DNA of 7,449 nt from an uncultured Candidatus Altimarinota bacterium (GCA_938036655.1 CALHQS010000061.1:1-7449), one strand, 5' to 3'. Shown: positions 1 to 6,249, numbered from the stretch's first letter. Translations and numbers: made by a program. The notes: a model not told the origin generated them from the letters alone.

Positions 1-25
1 CTATTCTCGTCCACTTCTTGGATAA
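1..25 (+). CDS. Possible 3' end of an upstream plus-strand gene (partial)
   Basis: Frame 2 is open from the window edge and encodes only YSRPLLG before a TAA at 23-25. A strong hairpin terminator begins eight bases later, which is what the end of a rightward gene would look like. Seven residues are too few to assign a product. The alternative is that this is simply intergenic sequence downstream of the converging methyltransferase gene. Confidence 0.3.
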
Positions 26-32
26 TTCTCAA

Positions 33-68
33 AAAAATAAAATCTCCCAATCGGGGGATTTTATTTTT
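33..68. terminator. Bidirectional intrinsic terminator
   Basis: Bases 33-48 pair with 53-68 as a 16-bp stem (one T:G wobble at 45/56) closed by the four-base loop AATC. The core is C/G-rich and the outer stem is an A run on one side and a T run on the other, so either strand ends in a U tract. The TAA stop of the leftward methyltransferase gene (61-63) lies inside the stem. The hairpin can therefore end that transcript and also any rightward transcript entering from the left. Confidence 0.85.
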
Positions 69-591
69 GGATTTTATAAATGAAAGCGGGAGGAAAATTG
101 ATTGGTTCGAATGAAAGTTTGATTTTTTCGCCAAAAATTTTTTCAATCGCATTTTTGTTCGTGAGAAAATATTGGTATTGCAAAAAAATTCCGTTTTCTT
201 TCAAAATTGTGCGAGAGTTGCTCACGATTGATTTCAAAAGATTTTTCGGCAAACTCGCGAACGGAAGTGTTGAAACGACGGCGTCAACCTCTTTTTCCAT
301 TACATAATCAAAAATTTTTTCTGCAGAATCGTTGATGTACACAAGCCGTGAATCGTGAATTTTTTCCGCATATTTGTTGCATTTTTCATCAATTTCAAAA
401 ACATACAATTTGGATTTTGGCGACATTTTTTGTAAAATTTGCTTCACAAAAACCGCTTTTCCGCTGCCGTATTGCACAATCGTCAAATCGCCCGAAAAAT
501 CGATATTTGAAATCATTTTGTGAATCAAAAATCGCGAACTTTGTCCAACCATGCCCTTTGTTTTGAAGTTTTTGAAAATTTTGGAAAGCAT
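61..591 (-). CDS. SAM-dependent methyltransferase, phospholipid N-methyltransferase-like (COG3963 type)
   Basis: A 176-residue class I methyltransferase. After an N-terminal QSSRFL segment (17-22) comes the SAM-binding motif I (VQYGSGKAVF, 39-48). An acidic residue (E67) ends the next beta strand, where the SAM ribose is normally held. The segment VVSTLPFASLP (105-115) and the strand FLQYQY (136-141) follow. This order (E-x-G-x-G motif, SGLPF-like motif, VQFxY strand) is typical of the COG3963/PmtA group, relatives of the rRNA adenine dimethyltransferases. Motif I is degenerate: the usual second G-x-G reads G-K-A, and the leading Glu is Gln. The substrate cannot be told from sequence; lipid methylation is a family guess. 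The gene stands alone and leftward, with its own promoter and with its TAA stop inside the terminator hairpin. No Shine-Dalgarno sequence precedes the ATG. Confidence 0.8.
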   Translation of the reverse strand: MLSKIFKNFKTKGMVGQSSRFLIHKMISNIDFSGDLTIVQYGSGKAVFVKQILQKMSPKSKLYVFEIDEKCNKYAEKIHDSRLVYINDSAEKIFDYVMEKEVDAVVSTLPFASLPKNLLKSIVSNSRTILKENGIFLQYQYFLTNKNAIEKIFGEKIKLSFEPINFPPAFIYKIQK

Positions 592-611
592 ACTATTTTT
601 TAGAAGTCGGC

Positions 612-639
612 ATTATATTCTAGAAAAATGAAAAAGCAA
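612..639 (-). promoter_or_regulatory. Sigma70-type promoter of the methyltransferase gene
   Basis: On the minus strand a perfect TATAAT (617-612) lies 16 bases after TTGCTT (639-634). The predicted transcription start is near 605, giving a leader of about 14 nt before the ATG at 591. The leader has no Shine-Dalgarno motif. Confidence 0.65.
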
Positions 640-645
640 AATATT

Positions 646-673
646 TTTGTGTTTTGAAAAAAATCGATATACT
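646..673 (+). promoter_or_regulatory. Probable promoter of the DUF1304 gene
   Basis: TATACT (668-673) is a good -10 hexamer. The -35 is weak: TTTGTG at 646-651 with 16-bp spacing is the best candidate. Transcription would start near 680 and leave about 14 nt before the ATG at 694, again without a Shine-Dalgarno motif. This promoter is divergent from, and close to, the methyltransferase promoter. Confidence 0.5.
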
Positions 674-693
674 ACCACAAATTTTTTGAAATT

Positions 694-1068
694 ATGAAAG
701 CTTTTGCCAACCTTCTCGTGCTCACGGTAGCGCTGGAGCATTTTTATATTTTGTACATTGAAATGTTTGCGTGGACGACGCTCGGTCGGAAAATTTTTCG
801 TGGCGCGCTCGAAGACGAACTTTTTGAAAAAACGCGCGGTCTCGCTGCCAATCAAGGCTTGTATAACGGATTTCTCGCGGCTGGACTTATTTGGTCGTTT
901 TTCATCACTAACGCAGAATGGTCGTTCAATGTCCAAATATTTTTCCTTGCGTGCGTAATTATTGCGGCAATTTTTGGCGCTGTTCGCTCATCAAAAAGCA
1001 TTCTTTTCAAACAAGGATTTCCTTCGATTTTCGCGATTATCATCGTATTATTCGCTCATTATGCGTAG
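694..1068 (+). CDS. DUF1304 family integral membrane protein
   Basis: A 124-residue protein with four hydrophobic segments (about 3-24, 56-72, 78-98 and 107-122), the normal size and topology of the DUF1304 family. Diagnostic stretches are ALEHFYILYIEMFAW (13-27), the NQGLYNGFLAAGL segment (53-65) and the C-terminal KQGFPS segment (106-111). The biochemical function of DUF1304 is not established; the protein should sit in the cytoplasmic membrane. It starts at the first ATG behind a plausible promoter and stops at TAG. It overlaps the following pseudouridine synthase by eight bases (ATGCGTAG), so the two are probably translationally coupled. It has no soluble domain of its own. Confidence 0.85.
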   Translation: MKAFANLLVLTVALEHFYILYIEMFAWTTLGRKIFRGALEDELFEKTRGLAANQGLYNGFLAAGLIWSFFITNAEWSFNVQIFFLACVIIAAIFGAVRSSKSILFKQGFPSIFAIIIVLFAHYA

Positions 1069-2029
1069 CTCTAATAATTATTCAACATCACTTTTTTGTG
1101 TGCTGGCTGATCCGCGCGAGACGCGTCGTGTGGATACTTTTTTGTCGGCGCTTTTTCCTGAAAAATCTCGCAGTTATTTGCAAAAAATGATTGAAGAAGG
1201 AAAAATTTTTTGCAATGGCGAAAATTTTACCAAAAATAAAAAAATTTATCGCGGTGATGAGATTCGCATCGAGTGGAAAATTGAACAAATGGAACTTTTG
1301 CCAGAAAATATCGATATTGATATTATTTTTGAAAATGACGATTTTGCGATTATCAATAAAGACGCGGGCATCAATACGCACCCAACGCCGGGCGAGGAGG
1401 GACGCAAGGGAACGCTTGTGAATGCGCTTTTGTATCATTTTAAAAATCTTGGGATTCGCACGGACGAAATCGAGAAAAAATCCATCATCAATGGCGTAGA
1501 GCGACCAGGGATTGTGCATCGCTTGGATAAGGACACAAGCGGCCTTATCATCATTGCGAAAAATGATAAAGCCATGCATGCACTGCAACTGAAAATCGAA
1601 AAACGAACCATCAAAAAAACTTATTTGGCGCTTGTGAATGGGATTTTGAAAGATGAAGAAGGATATATTGAATCGTTCATTGGTCGTGATCCGCGCGACC
1701 GAAAACGAATGTCAACGATTGATCCAGTGAATCCTAAACTTGCGAAAACCAAATTTTATAATCGTGGGATTTTCCACGAAAAATACACGCTCGTGGAAGT
1801 GGATTTGCTCACTGGACGAACCCATCAGATTCGCGTACATCTCGCGTCTATCGGTTTTCCGATTTTGGGCGACAAAATTTATGGAAATGAAAAAGCCAAT
1901 CGTGAAGCACTCGAAAAATTTGGACTCAATCGCCAGTGGCTTCATGCGCATCGGCTCGAATTCACACTTTTTGGGAAAGAATATATTTTTGAAGCGCCCC
2001 TTAAAGACGATCTTAAAAAATGTTTATAA
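1061..2029 (+). CDS. rluD: RluC/RluD-type ribosomal large subunit pseudouridine synthase
   Basis: This 322-residue enzyme isomerises uridines to pseudouridine in RNA, most likely 23S rRNA. An N-terminal S4 RNA-binding domain (about 22-70, from RRVDTFLSALFP) precedes the RluA-family catalytic domain. The signature HRLDKDTSG lies at 153-161 and holds the catalytic Asp156. The later GRTHQIRVHL motif and a GDKIYG segment are also present. Length and domain order fit RluC/RluD rather than RluA, which lacks S4; the exact rRNA position cannot be assigned. The frame is open further upstream, but the ATG at 1061 is preferred because it overlaps the DUF1304 stop and gives a normal N-terminus. It ends in TAA and overlaps the next gene by ten bases. 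Confidence 0.92.
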   Translation: MRSSNNYSTSLFCVLADPRETRRVDTFLSALFPEKSRSYLQKMIEEGKIFCNGENFTKNKKIYRGDEIRIEWKIEQMELLPENIDIDIIFENDDFAIINKDAGINTHPTPGEEGRKGTLVNALLYHFKNLGIRTDEIEKKSIINGVERPGIVHRLDKDTSGLIIIAKNDKAMHALQLKIEKRTIKKTYLALVNGILKDEEGYIESFIGRDPRDRKRMSTIDPVNPKLAKTKFYNRGIFHEKYTLVEVDLLTGRTHQIRVHLASIGFPILGDKIYGNEKANREALEKFGLNRQWLHAHRLEFTLFGKEYIFEAPLKDDLKKCL

Positions 2030-2346
2030 CAATTCCTTTTATTCGATTTTTCTGATATGGAATATCATTTTTTGCTTTCGGAACAGGATTTCTCATCATT
2101 TTGGGAAATGTTTTGTTTTGAGGAAATTGGATATTGCACATCGTTGTCGCATCAATATTTTTCTCTGCGGGGATTATTTCTTTTTTGCGAACAAAAAATA
2201 TAAAATTTCTCGAAAAAATTCCCGCCTCAAAAAACTTTTTCAAATATGATGTTCTCGAGCAATATGCGATTTTTCTCGTAATATTCAGATTTTTTGTAAT
2301 GTCTTGTTATCGAATTTTTTGAGAAAATTTTTCTATTTTTGGATAA
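2020..2346 (+). CDS. Small multi-pass membrane protein, readable only with TGA as a sense codon
   Basis: From an ATG inside the end of the rluD-like gene, frame 1 runs 108 codons to TAA if TGA is sense. In-frame TGA codons are at 2053-2055, 2119-2121 and 2320-2322 (residues 12, 34 and 101). Read as Gly they give natural contexts: FF-G-YG in a hydrophobic segment, LF-G-GNW in a loop and IF-G-EN near the end. Hydrophobic segments lie at about 5-30, 36-57 and 80-97, with a basic loop (RTKNIKFLEK, 57-66) between the second and third. I do not recognise the family. The ten-base overlap with the gene before it and the absence of other stops argue for a real gene. With the standard code this region (2030-2413) would look empty. 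TGA = Trp is possible but less likely, since Trp37 here uses TGG. Confidence 0.7.
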
Positions 2347-2392
2347 TTTTCTGAAATCAAAAATCAAAAAAATCATTGCTATTTTCAGAAAA
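2347..2392. repeat. Inverted repeat around the rbfA -35 region
   Basis: TTTTCTGAAA (2347-2356) and its exact reverse complement TTTCAGAAAA (2383-2392) are separated by 26 bases that contain the predicted -35 hexamer. It starts directly after the stop of the preceding gene. It could be a weak terminator or an operator. In such AT-rich sequence chance is also a fair explanation. Confidence 0.35.
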
Positions 2393-2403
2393 ATTCATAT
2401 AAT
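2376..2403 (+). promoter_or_regulatory. Promoter of the rbfA-ftsQ-nth cluster
   Basis: A perfect TATAAT (2398-2403) lies 16 bases after TTGCTA (2376-2381). The expected start is near 2410, only about four bases before the rbfA ATG at 2414, so the transcript would be almost leaderless. The position also supports starting rbfA at 2414 rather than at the in-frame TTG at 2339, which lies upstream of the promoter. Confidence 0.65.
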
Positions 2404-2413
2404 TCGCACCATT

Positions 2414-2767
2414 ATGACAATTCATACTGACCGACTTCGAGAGGCGATGCGAGCCATTGCAAACGAAATTATTCTCGATCATTCTCGCAATTTTGAACAC
2501 GACCATGGGATTATTGCGCTCGTTGATGTGGTGCTTTCCGCGGACAAATCATATGCGGATTTTATGGTTTTTGGACAGGGCGACAATAAGGAATTATTAC
2601 ATTTTCTGGCGCCGATTGCCAAGACAATTCACGCGAAAATTTCCAAAGATTTGTGATTGAGAAAAACGCCGCGAATTCGCTTTCGCGTAGCCAAAAATCA
2701 AGAACCGAAAAAAAATATTCTTGATACTATTCGCGAACTTGACGAACAATATGGACTTTCTCAATAA
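2414..2767 (+). CDS. rbfA: Ribosome-binding factor A, with an in-frame TGA sense codon
   Basis: RbfA binds the 30S subunit and helps mature the 5' end of 16S rRNA. The 117-residue product has the normal length. The N-terminal helix (RLREAMRAIANEI, 7-19), the alternating strand ending in ALVDVVLSADKSYADFMVF (35-53) and a helix at about 59-80 follow the KH-like fold. The C-terminal family signature LRKTPRIRF (82-90) is followed by a helix with ILDTIREL (102-109). Codon 81 (2654-2656) is TGA, directly before this signature, and the frame then stays open to TAA at 2765-2767. With the standard code the protein would lose its last 37 residues, including the signature. The ATG at 2414 fits the RbfA N-terminus. 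The 3' end overlaps ftsQ by 17 bases. Confidence 0.88.
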
Positions 2768-3833
2768 AATAAAACAAAAATTTTTCAAAAAAAGAAAAAA
2801 TACATTTCACGAGCAAGTACAGCAAGAAAAAAAGCAAAAATACCTCTTCCGAAGCGATGAAGAGGATGTTTATGTGGCAAAACGCGGAATGCGAAAAACC
2901 CTTTTGGGAAAAGAAAAACGCAAAAATCTCAATCCCGCGTATTCCACTTTTTTTCAAAAATCGATGGAAAAAATCGTCGGTGATCGTGATTTGAAGCATT
3001 TTATGGCGATTATCGGGGCGATTTTGATTATGTTGGTCGTTTATATCGTGACTTTTTCACCATATTTTAAAATCAGCGCAACCAAAGTTCTTATCGAACA
3101 AATGACTGATGGTGTGGATCTTTCTATCGTTCAGCGATCGGCAGAAGTGGCTTATGGAAAAAGTATTTTTATCCTCAATGAGGACACAATTGCCAAAAAT
3201 ATCAAAGAAAATCTCAAAAATACCGAGATGATTCGTATCGAGCGACTCTTGCCGAATGGAATCAAAATTCTCGTAAAAAGCCTTCCAATTCAGTTTGACG
3301 CGACGATTTTTGGCGTGGAAAACAAGCGATTTGGTGTTTCGAGTAATGGCGTACTCGTGCCGATTGCAGATATGACGACGACAGAATTTTCTCGACACTT
3401 GCAGTTGGTCTCAAGCGAATTGCAGACAGAATTATTTTTTGGATACAAAAAAGTTATTTCTGATCGCTCAATGTTTGTGATTACGAAAATTTTTGAACTT
3501 TTTGAAAAAGAATGGCCAGATTTTACGGTCGCATCGGCGAATTATTTCGTCGTGGAAAACGAGCTTCATATCGTGCTCGAATCCAATACAAAAATTATTT
3601 TTGCTTTGCAGGGCGAAGTGGGGGCGACGGGAAACGATTTTTCTAAAAATTTATTGGAACAACTCGTAACTCTGCAAACATATATCAACTCCAACAACAC
3701 GAATCGTGCAGGCCTTCTCAATGGTTCAACGATGTATCTCGATGTGCGCGTTCCTGGGAAAATTTTTAGTTGTCCAGATTCGGTGAATTGTAAGCAAAAT
3801 CTTATCAGCGTTTATGGTCGCGTGTATGAATAA
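2751..3833 (+). CDS. ftsQ: FtsQ/DivIB-like cell division protein
   Basis: A 360-residue single-pass membrane protein with the FtsQ/DivIB plan. It has a long, basic cytoplasmic tail (1-82), one transmembrane helix (about 83-103), a POTRA-like domain just outside it (about 106-180, ending RLLPNGIKILVKSLP) and a C-terminal extracytoplasmic domain. FtsQ links early and late divisome proteins through FtsB and FtsL. POTRA and beta-domain sequences are weakly conserved, so the call rests on architecture and on the spacing from helix to POTRA. The ATG at 2751 lies inside the end of rbfA; a TTG thirty bases upstream is in frame but less likely. Two Cys (in SCPDSVNCKQ) near the C-terminus could form a disulphide. 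It stops at TAA and overlaps nth by eight bases. No mur or ftsA/ftsZ genes flank it here, unlike the classical division cluster. Confidence 0.75.
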   Translation: MDFLNKIKQKFFKKRKNTFHEQVQQEKKQKYLFRSDEEDVYVAKRGMRKTLLGKEKRKNLNPAYSTFFQKSMEKIVGDRDLKHFMAIIGAILIMLVVYIVTFSPYFKISATKVLIEQMTDGVDLSIVQRSAEVAYGKSIFILNEDTIAKNIKENLKNTEMIRIERLLPNGIKILVKSLPIQFDATIFGVENKRFGVSSNGVLVPIADMTTTEFSRHLQLVSSELQTELFFGYKKVISDRSMFVITKIFELFEKEWPDFTVASANYFVVENELHIVLESNTKIIFALQGEVGATGNDFSKNLLEQLVTLQTYINSNNTNRAGLLNGSTMYLDVRVPGKIFSCPDSVNCKQNLISVYGRVYE

Positions 3834-4464
3834 AATTTGGAAAAAATACGAGCACGCGTTAGATTATATCGAAAGTGAATATGGTGGTAGAAAAATTGAA
3901 CTGGATTATGAGACGCCATTTCAATTGCTTTGTGCGGTGATTTTGTCCGCGCAGACAACCGACAAACAAGTCAATCGCGTGACGCCACCGCTTTTTGAAC
4001 GTGTCAAAAATCCGAGCGATATGTATCGGATTTCGCTCGAAGAAATCGAAAATTATTTGCGATATATCAATTTTTTTCGAAATAAATCGCGATATATTTG
4101 GGAAACTGGAAAAATTCTCGCTGAAAAATACAACGAGCAAATTCCGAATGATCTCAAAACACTTCAAACACTTCCTGGTGTCGGCGTCAAAACCGCAAAA
4201 GTCGTGATGAATGTACTCTACGATGCGTCGCTTGTGGCTGTGGACACGCACATTCATCGCGTTTCCAATCGTCTTGGACTTGTGACAACCAAAACACCAC
4301 TCGAAACCGACAAAGAACTGGAAAAAATTCTACCAGAAAAAATCAAGAAAAAAATCCACCATCCAATGGTACTTTTCGGGCGATATCACTGCACGGCTAA
4401 AAAACCAAAATGTGAAAATTGTAAAATTCGCCTCGAATGTAATTATTGAAAATCCACACTTTAA
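3826..4464 (+). CDS. nth: Endonuclease III (DNA glycosylase/AP lyase)
   Basis: A base-excision repair enzyme that removes oxidised pyrimidines and cleaves at the abasic site. The 212-residue product has the helix-hairpin-helix LPGVGVKTAKVV (116-127) with the catalytic Lys122, and the catalytic Asp140 in VAVDTHIHRVSNRLG (137-151). The [4Fe-4S] ligands C189-X6-C196-X2-C199-X5-C205 are complete. The start at 3826 gives the same eight-base ATG/stop overlap as DUF1304/rluD; an ATG at 3814 would add four residues. The standard-code stop would be TGA at 4447-4449, two residues after the last cluster Cys. With TGA as Gly the protein gains GKSTL's six codons' worth of tail (TGA plus KSTL) and ends at TAA 4462-4464, at the edge of the terminator stem. 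Other Nth proteins also carry a short tail there. Confidence 0.93.
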
Positions 4465-4489
4465 AAAAATCCCCAAATCAGGATTTTTT
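4464..4489. terminator. Bidirectional terminator between nth and the AAA ATPase gene
   Basis: AAAAAATCC (4464-4472) pairs perfectly with GGATTTTTT (4481-4489) around an eight-base loop. Each strand finishes in a T run. It lies between two converging genes and overlaps both stop codons: the TAA of nth (4462-4464, code 25 reading) and the TAA of the ATPase gene (4490-4488). Confidence 0.8.
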
Positions 4490-5639
4490 ATTCGACACCA
4501 AAGCCAATGCGCGTCACTTTTTCGTGTTCGCGAATTTCTTCAGTATCGATATGTGTGAGTTCAGCAAGCGTATGCGGTCGATCCACACAAATTTTTTTGC
4601 CAAGAGATTGTAAATATTGGTTAGATTTTTCGACAGAAAGTTCGTGAAATTTGTATTCGGCAATGAGGCGTCCCTTACGAAGCAGGGCAGTATCAATTTT
4701 GGAAATATCAGAATTAAAAGTACAAATGAACTGACATTCCATCACATCAGACAAAATCCCGTCAGCAAGGTTCAAAATCGAAGAAACTACATCAGTATTG
4801 CGATCCGAGTCGGTTCGCTCGGCAATATAATTTTCACAATCTTCCAGCACTAAAACCGAATTTTTATTTTCGATGAGAATACTCAAAAATCCTGGATCCG
4901 TGAGTGAAGAAATCATGGTCGTCGGCACAAAAATAAATTTTTTGCTCGGAATTTGGCTCGTGAGCCATTTAATATAATTCGTTTTTCCAGATCCTGGAAC
5001 GCCGTGCAGAAGCACGATTCCTTTATTTTCCGTCGTAATTTCGTCCTTAATTCGATGATGTACGCTCGTAAAATCATCATTGTACATCGTTGTAAAATCA
5101 ATTCGATGCGAATGAATAGTGTGTGTTTTGAGTTCAATTCCCTGATTATTGCGGAGCAAAATAGAAATTTTGGATTCTTTGGAAATATATTTTTCAAGCA
5201 AACTTTCCAACAAAAAATTGAGATTTTCGCGAGATTTTAGATTACTATTATCATAATACACATATTTTACACGAAAAATTCCATCTTCAAAATCCTGCTC
5301 GTCATATTTGTCCACCAGATTTTTGCTGAGCAATATAAAAAGTTCCAAATCGTGATGAAAATAACACAACTCATCTTCATAAAATCGATTATATTTTTTG
5401 GAATACTGCATCGATACATAATCATTACACTTTTCAAATTGTTTCAATTTTTCCGCCGTGATAATCAGACTAGAATCTTCCAGATACATGCTCGTGAATT
5501 GCGAATCCAAAAGATTTTCAAACGGCGTAGAACTGGTGTTGGCATTATTCGCATCGACCAAAAGAATTTCACCGCGATTGCCACTCCGCGTCGCAAAAAC
5601 CGCGTCATGTTTATAAAATTTTGATTCTGTAATTTTCAT
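4488..5639 (-). CDS. AAA-family ATPase, BCS1-like, with an unrecognised N-terminal region
   Basis: A 383-residue protein. The C-terminal half is an AAA ATPase module: Walker A GVPGSGKT (213-220), Walker B VLVLED (262-267), sensor-1 Asn309 in FICTFNSD (304-311), and DTALLRKGRL (316-325), which resembles the arginine-finger and substrate-facing segment of BCS1-like ATPases. Such proteins use ATP to remodel or move protein substrates. Residues 1-205 have no motif I recognise and are rich in acidic and aromatic residues, with no transmembrane helix, unlike mitochondrial BCS1. The substrate is unknown. The gene has its own strong promoter placed in a hairpin 8-45 bases upstream, no Shine-Dalgarno sequence, and a TAA stop inside the terminator. 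It is probably monocistronic. Confidence 0.82.
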   Translation of the reverse strand: MKITESKFYKHDAVFATRSGNRGEILLVDANNANTSSTPFENLLDSQFTSMYLEDSSLIITAEKLKQFEKCNDYVSMQYSKKYNRFYEDELCYFHHDLELFILLSKNLVDKYDEQDFEDGIFRVKYVYYDNSNLKSRENLNFLLESLLEKYISKESKISILLRNNQGIELKTHTIHSHRIDFTTMYNDDFTSVHHRIKDEITTENKGIVLLHGVPGSGKTNYIKWLTSQIPSKKFIFVPTTMISSLTDPGFLSILIENKNSVLVLEDCENYIAERTDSDRNTDVVSSILNLADGILSDVMECQFICTFNSDISKIDTALLRKGRLIAEYKFHELSVEKSNQYLQSLGKKICVDRPHTLAELTHIDTEEIREHEKVTRIGFGVE

Positions 5640-5647
5640 AATAAAAA

Positions 5648-5669
5648 ATTTCCCTTATTGTAGGGAAAT
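5648..5669 (-). terminator. Hairpin after the AMMECR1-domain gene, overlapping the ATPase promoter
   Basis: ATTTCCCT (5648-5655) and AGGGAAAT (5662-5669) form a perfect 8-bp inverted repeat with a six-base loop. Read on the minus strand it is followed by TTTTTT, so it fits an intrinsic terminator for the lspA cluster, 38 bases after the AMMECR1 stop. The loop also contains most of the ATPase gene's -10 hexamer, so it could instead be an operator. Confidence 0.65.
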
Positions 5670-5684
5670 AAAAATTTTTGTCAA
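5657..5684 (-). promoter_or_regulatory. Strong promoter of the AAA ATPase gene
   Basis: On the minus strand a perfect TTGACA (5684-5679) is followed after 16 bases by TACAAT (5662-5657). The predicted start is near 5650, about 11 nt before the ATG at 5639. The -10 box sits in the loop of the inverted repeat at 5648-5669, so hairpin and promoter share the same bases. Confidence 0.7.
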
Positions 5685-5706
5685 AAAAGAAATTTTTCGC
5701 ATATTT

Positions 5707-6246
5707 TTAAAAATCGCTTGAAACTGTTGTTTTGAGAGCATAAATCACATAATCCGCATTGGTAAGCTCCGTAGTGATTCCAGCTTTTTGTTTCGCCAGC
5801 TCAAAATATGCTTCACTCGTCGGATTTTCTTTGATCATATTCGGCAAAATCACCGACAATTTTCCAAGATTCTGCGAAAGAAAAATAATCCCTTCATCGC
5901 GCACATTGAGTTCAGAAATATTTCGCAAAATTCGACGAGAACTCGGCGCGAAAGTATCTACGCGGATGTTAATCTGATCAAGCAAATCAGGATTTTTGAG
6001 ATTTTCAGAAAAACGCGGATCCGTGAGACAGGCAAGCGCCAAATCTACACACTCATAGAGCGTATTTTCTTTTTTGCAATTGATTCGACCTTGGGACGCA
6101 ATCACTTTTCCGCCAAAATACAGCGTCACAAAAACAGCATTTTTCTCATTCAGATAAGAAAGAGCGTCCTGAGGAAAATCCGAATGCCCGAGCACACGGC
6201 GTTCGCGAAGATAAATTTGGAGGGTTTTTCGAACTACTTCATGCAT
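5707..6246 (-). CDS. AMMECR1-domain protein
   Basis: The 179-residue product matches the AMMECR1 domain over most of its length. It has AVFVTLYFGGK (37-47), YECVDLALACLTDPRF (64-79, matching the family's segment ending in a conserved DxRF), and LGKLSVILPNM followed by YFELAKQKAGI (127-137 and 147-157, matching the family's LPQV...KAGL region). The family's hallmark hexapeptide LRGCIG is not conserved: the corresponding stretch reads about IASQGRIN (49-56). The family's molecular function is unknown, although an enzymatic role near RNA has been suggested. The ATG lies three bases after the stop of the membrane-protein gene, in the same frame, so the two are co-transcribed. It stops at TAA and is followed by a hairpin terminator. 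Assignment to the superfamily is fairly sure; activity is not. Confidence 0.75.
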   Translation of the reverse strand: MHEVVRKTLQIYLRERRVLGHSDFPQDALSYLNEKNAVFVTLYFGGKVIASQGRINCKKENTLYECVDLALACLTDPRFSENLKNPDLLDQINIRVDTFAPSSRRILRNISELNVRDEGIIFLSQNLGKLSVILPNMIKENPTSEAYFELAKQKAGITTELTNADYVIYALKTTVSSDF

Positions 6247-6249
6247 AAA

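Noticed and set aside
613..936. A 107-codon minus-strand reading frame opposite the DUF1304 gene
   Set aside because: It is antisense to a clear DUF1304 coding region, has a low-complexity basic product, and covers the divergent promoters.
1088..1588. A 166-codon minus-strand reading frame opposite the pseudouridine synthase gene
   Set aside because: It is a shadow of a strongly conserved gene; its product has the skewed composition of antisense translation and no motif.
2057..2203. A 48-codon plus-strand reading frame after the rluD-like stop, in the same frame as that gene
   Set aside because: The product has no recognisable features. The overlapping frame-1 reading with TGA as sense gives a longer membrane protein with a natural start-stop overlap, and the RluD-type protein already has a normal C-terminus.
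2013..2243. A 76-codon minus-strand reading frame
   Set aside because: It is antisense to the 108-residue membrane-protein gene, overlaps the end of the rluD-like gene, has no family match and would be isolated on the wrong strand.
2339..2413. N-terminal extension of rbfA from the TTG at 2339
   Set aside because: The extension lies upstream of the predicted promoter and start site, is low-complexity Lys/Ile-rich sequence, and RbfA proteins normally begin close to the ATG at 2414.
2053..2656. The in-frame TGA codons as selenocysteine sites or pseudogene stops
   Set aside because: They occur in several unrelated genes, none a known selenoprotein. The frames stay open beyond them and the downstream motifs are conserved, which fits neither decay nor Sec insertion.
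2721..2750. TTG start for the ftsQ-like gene, adding ten residues
   Set aside because: The ATG at 2751 is a better start and gives an overlap with rbfA like those seen between the other gene pairs.
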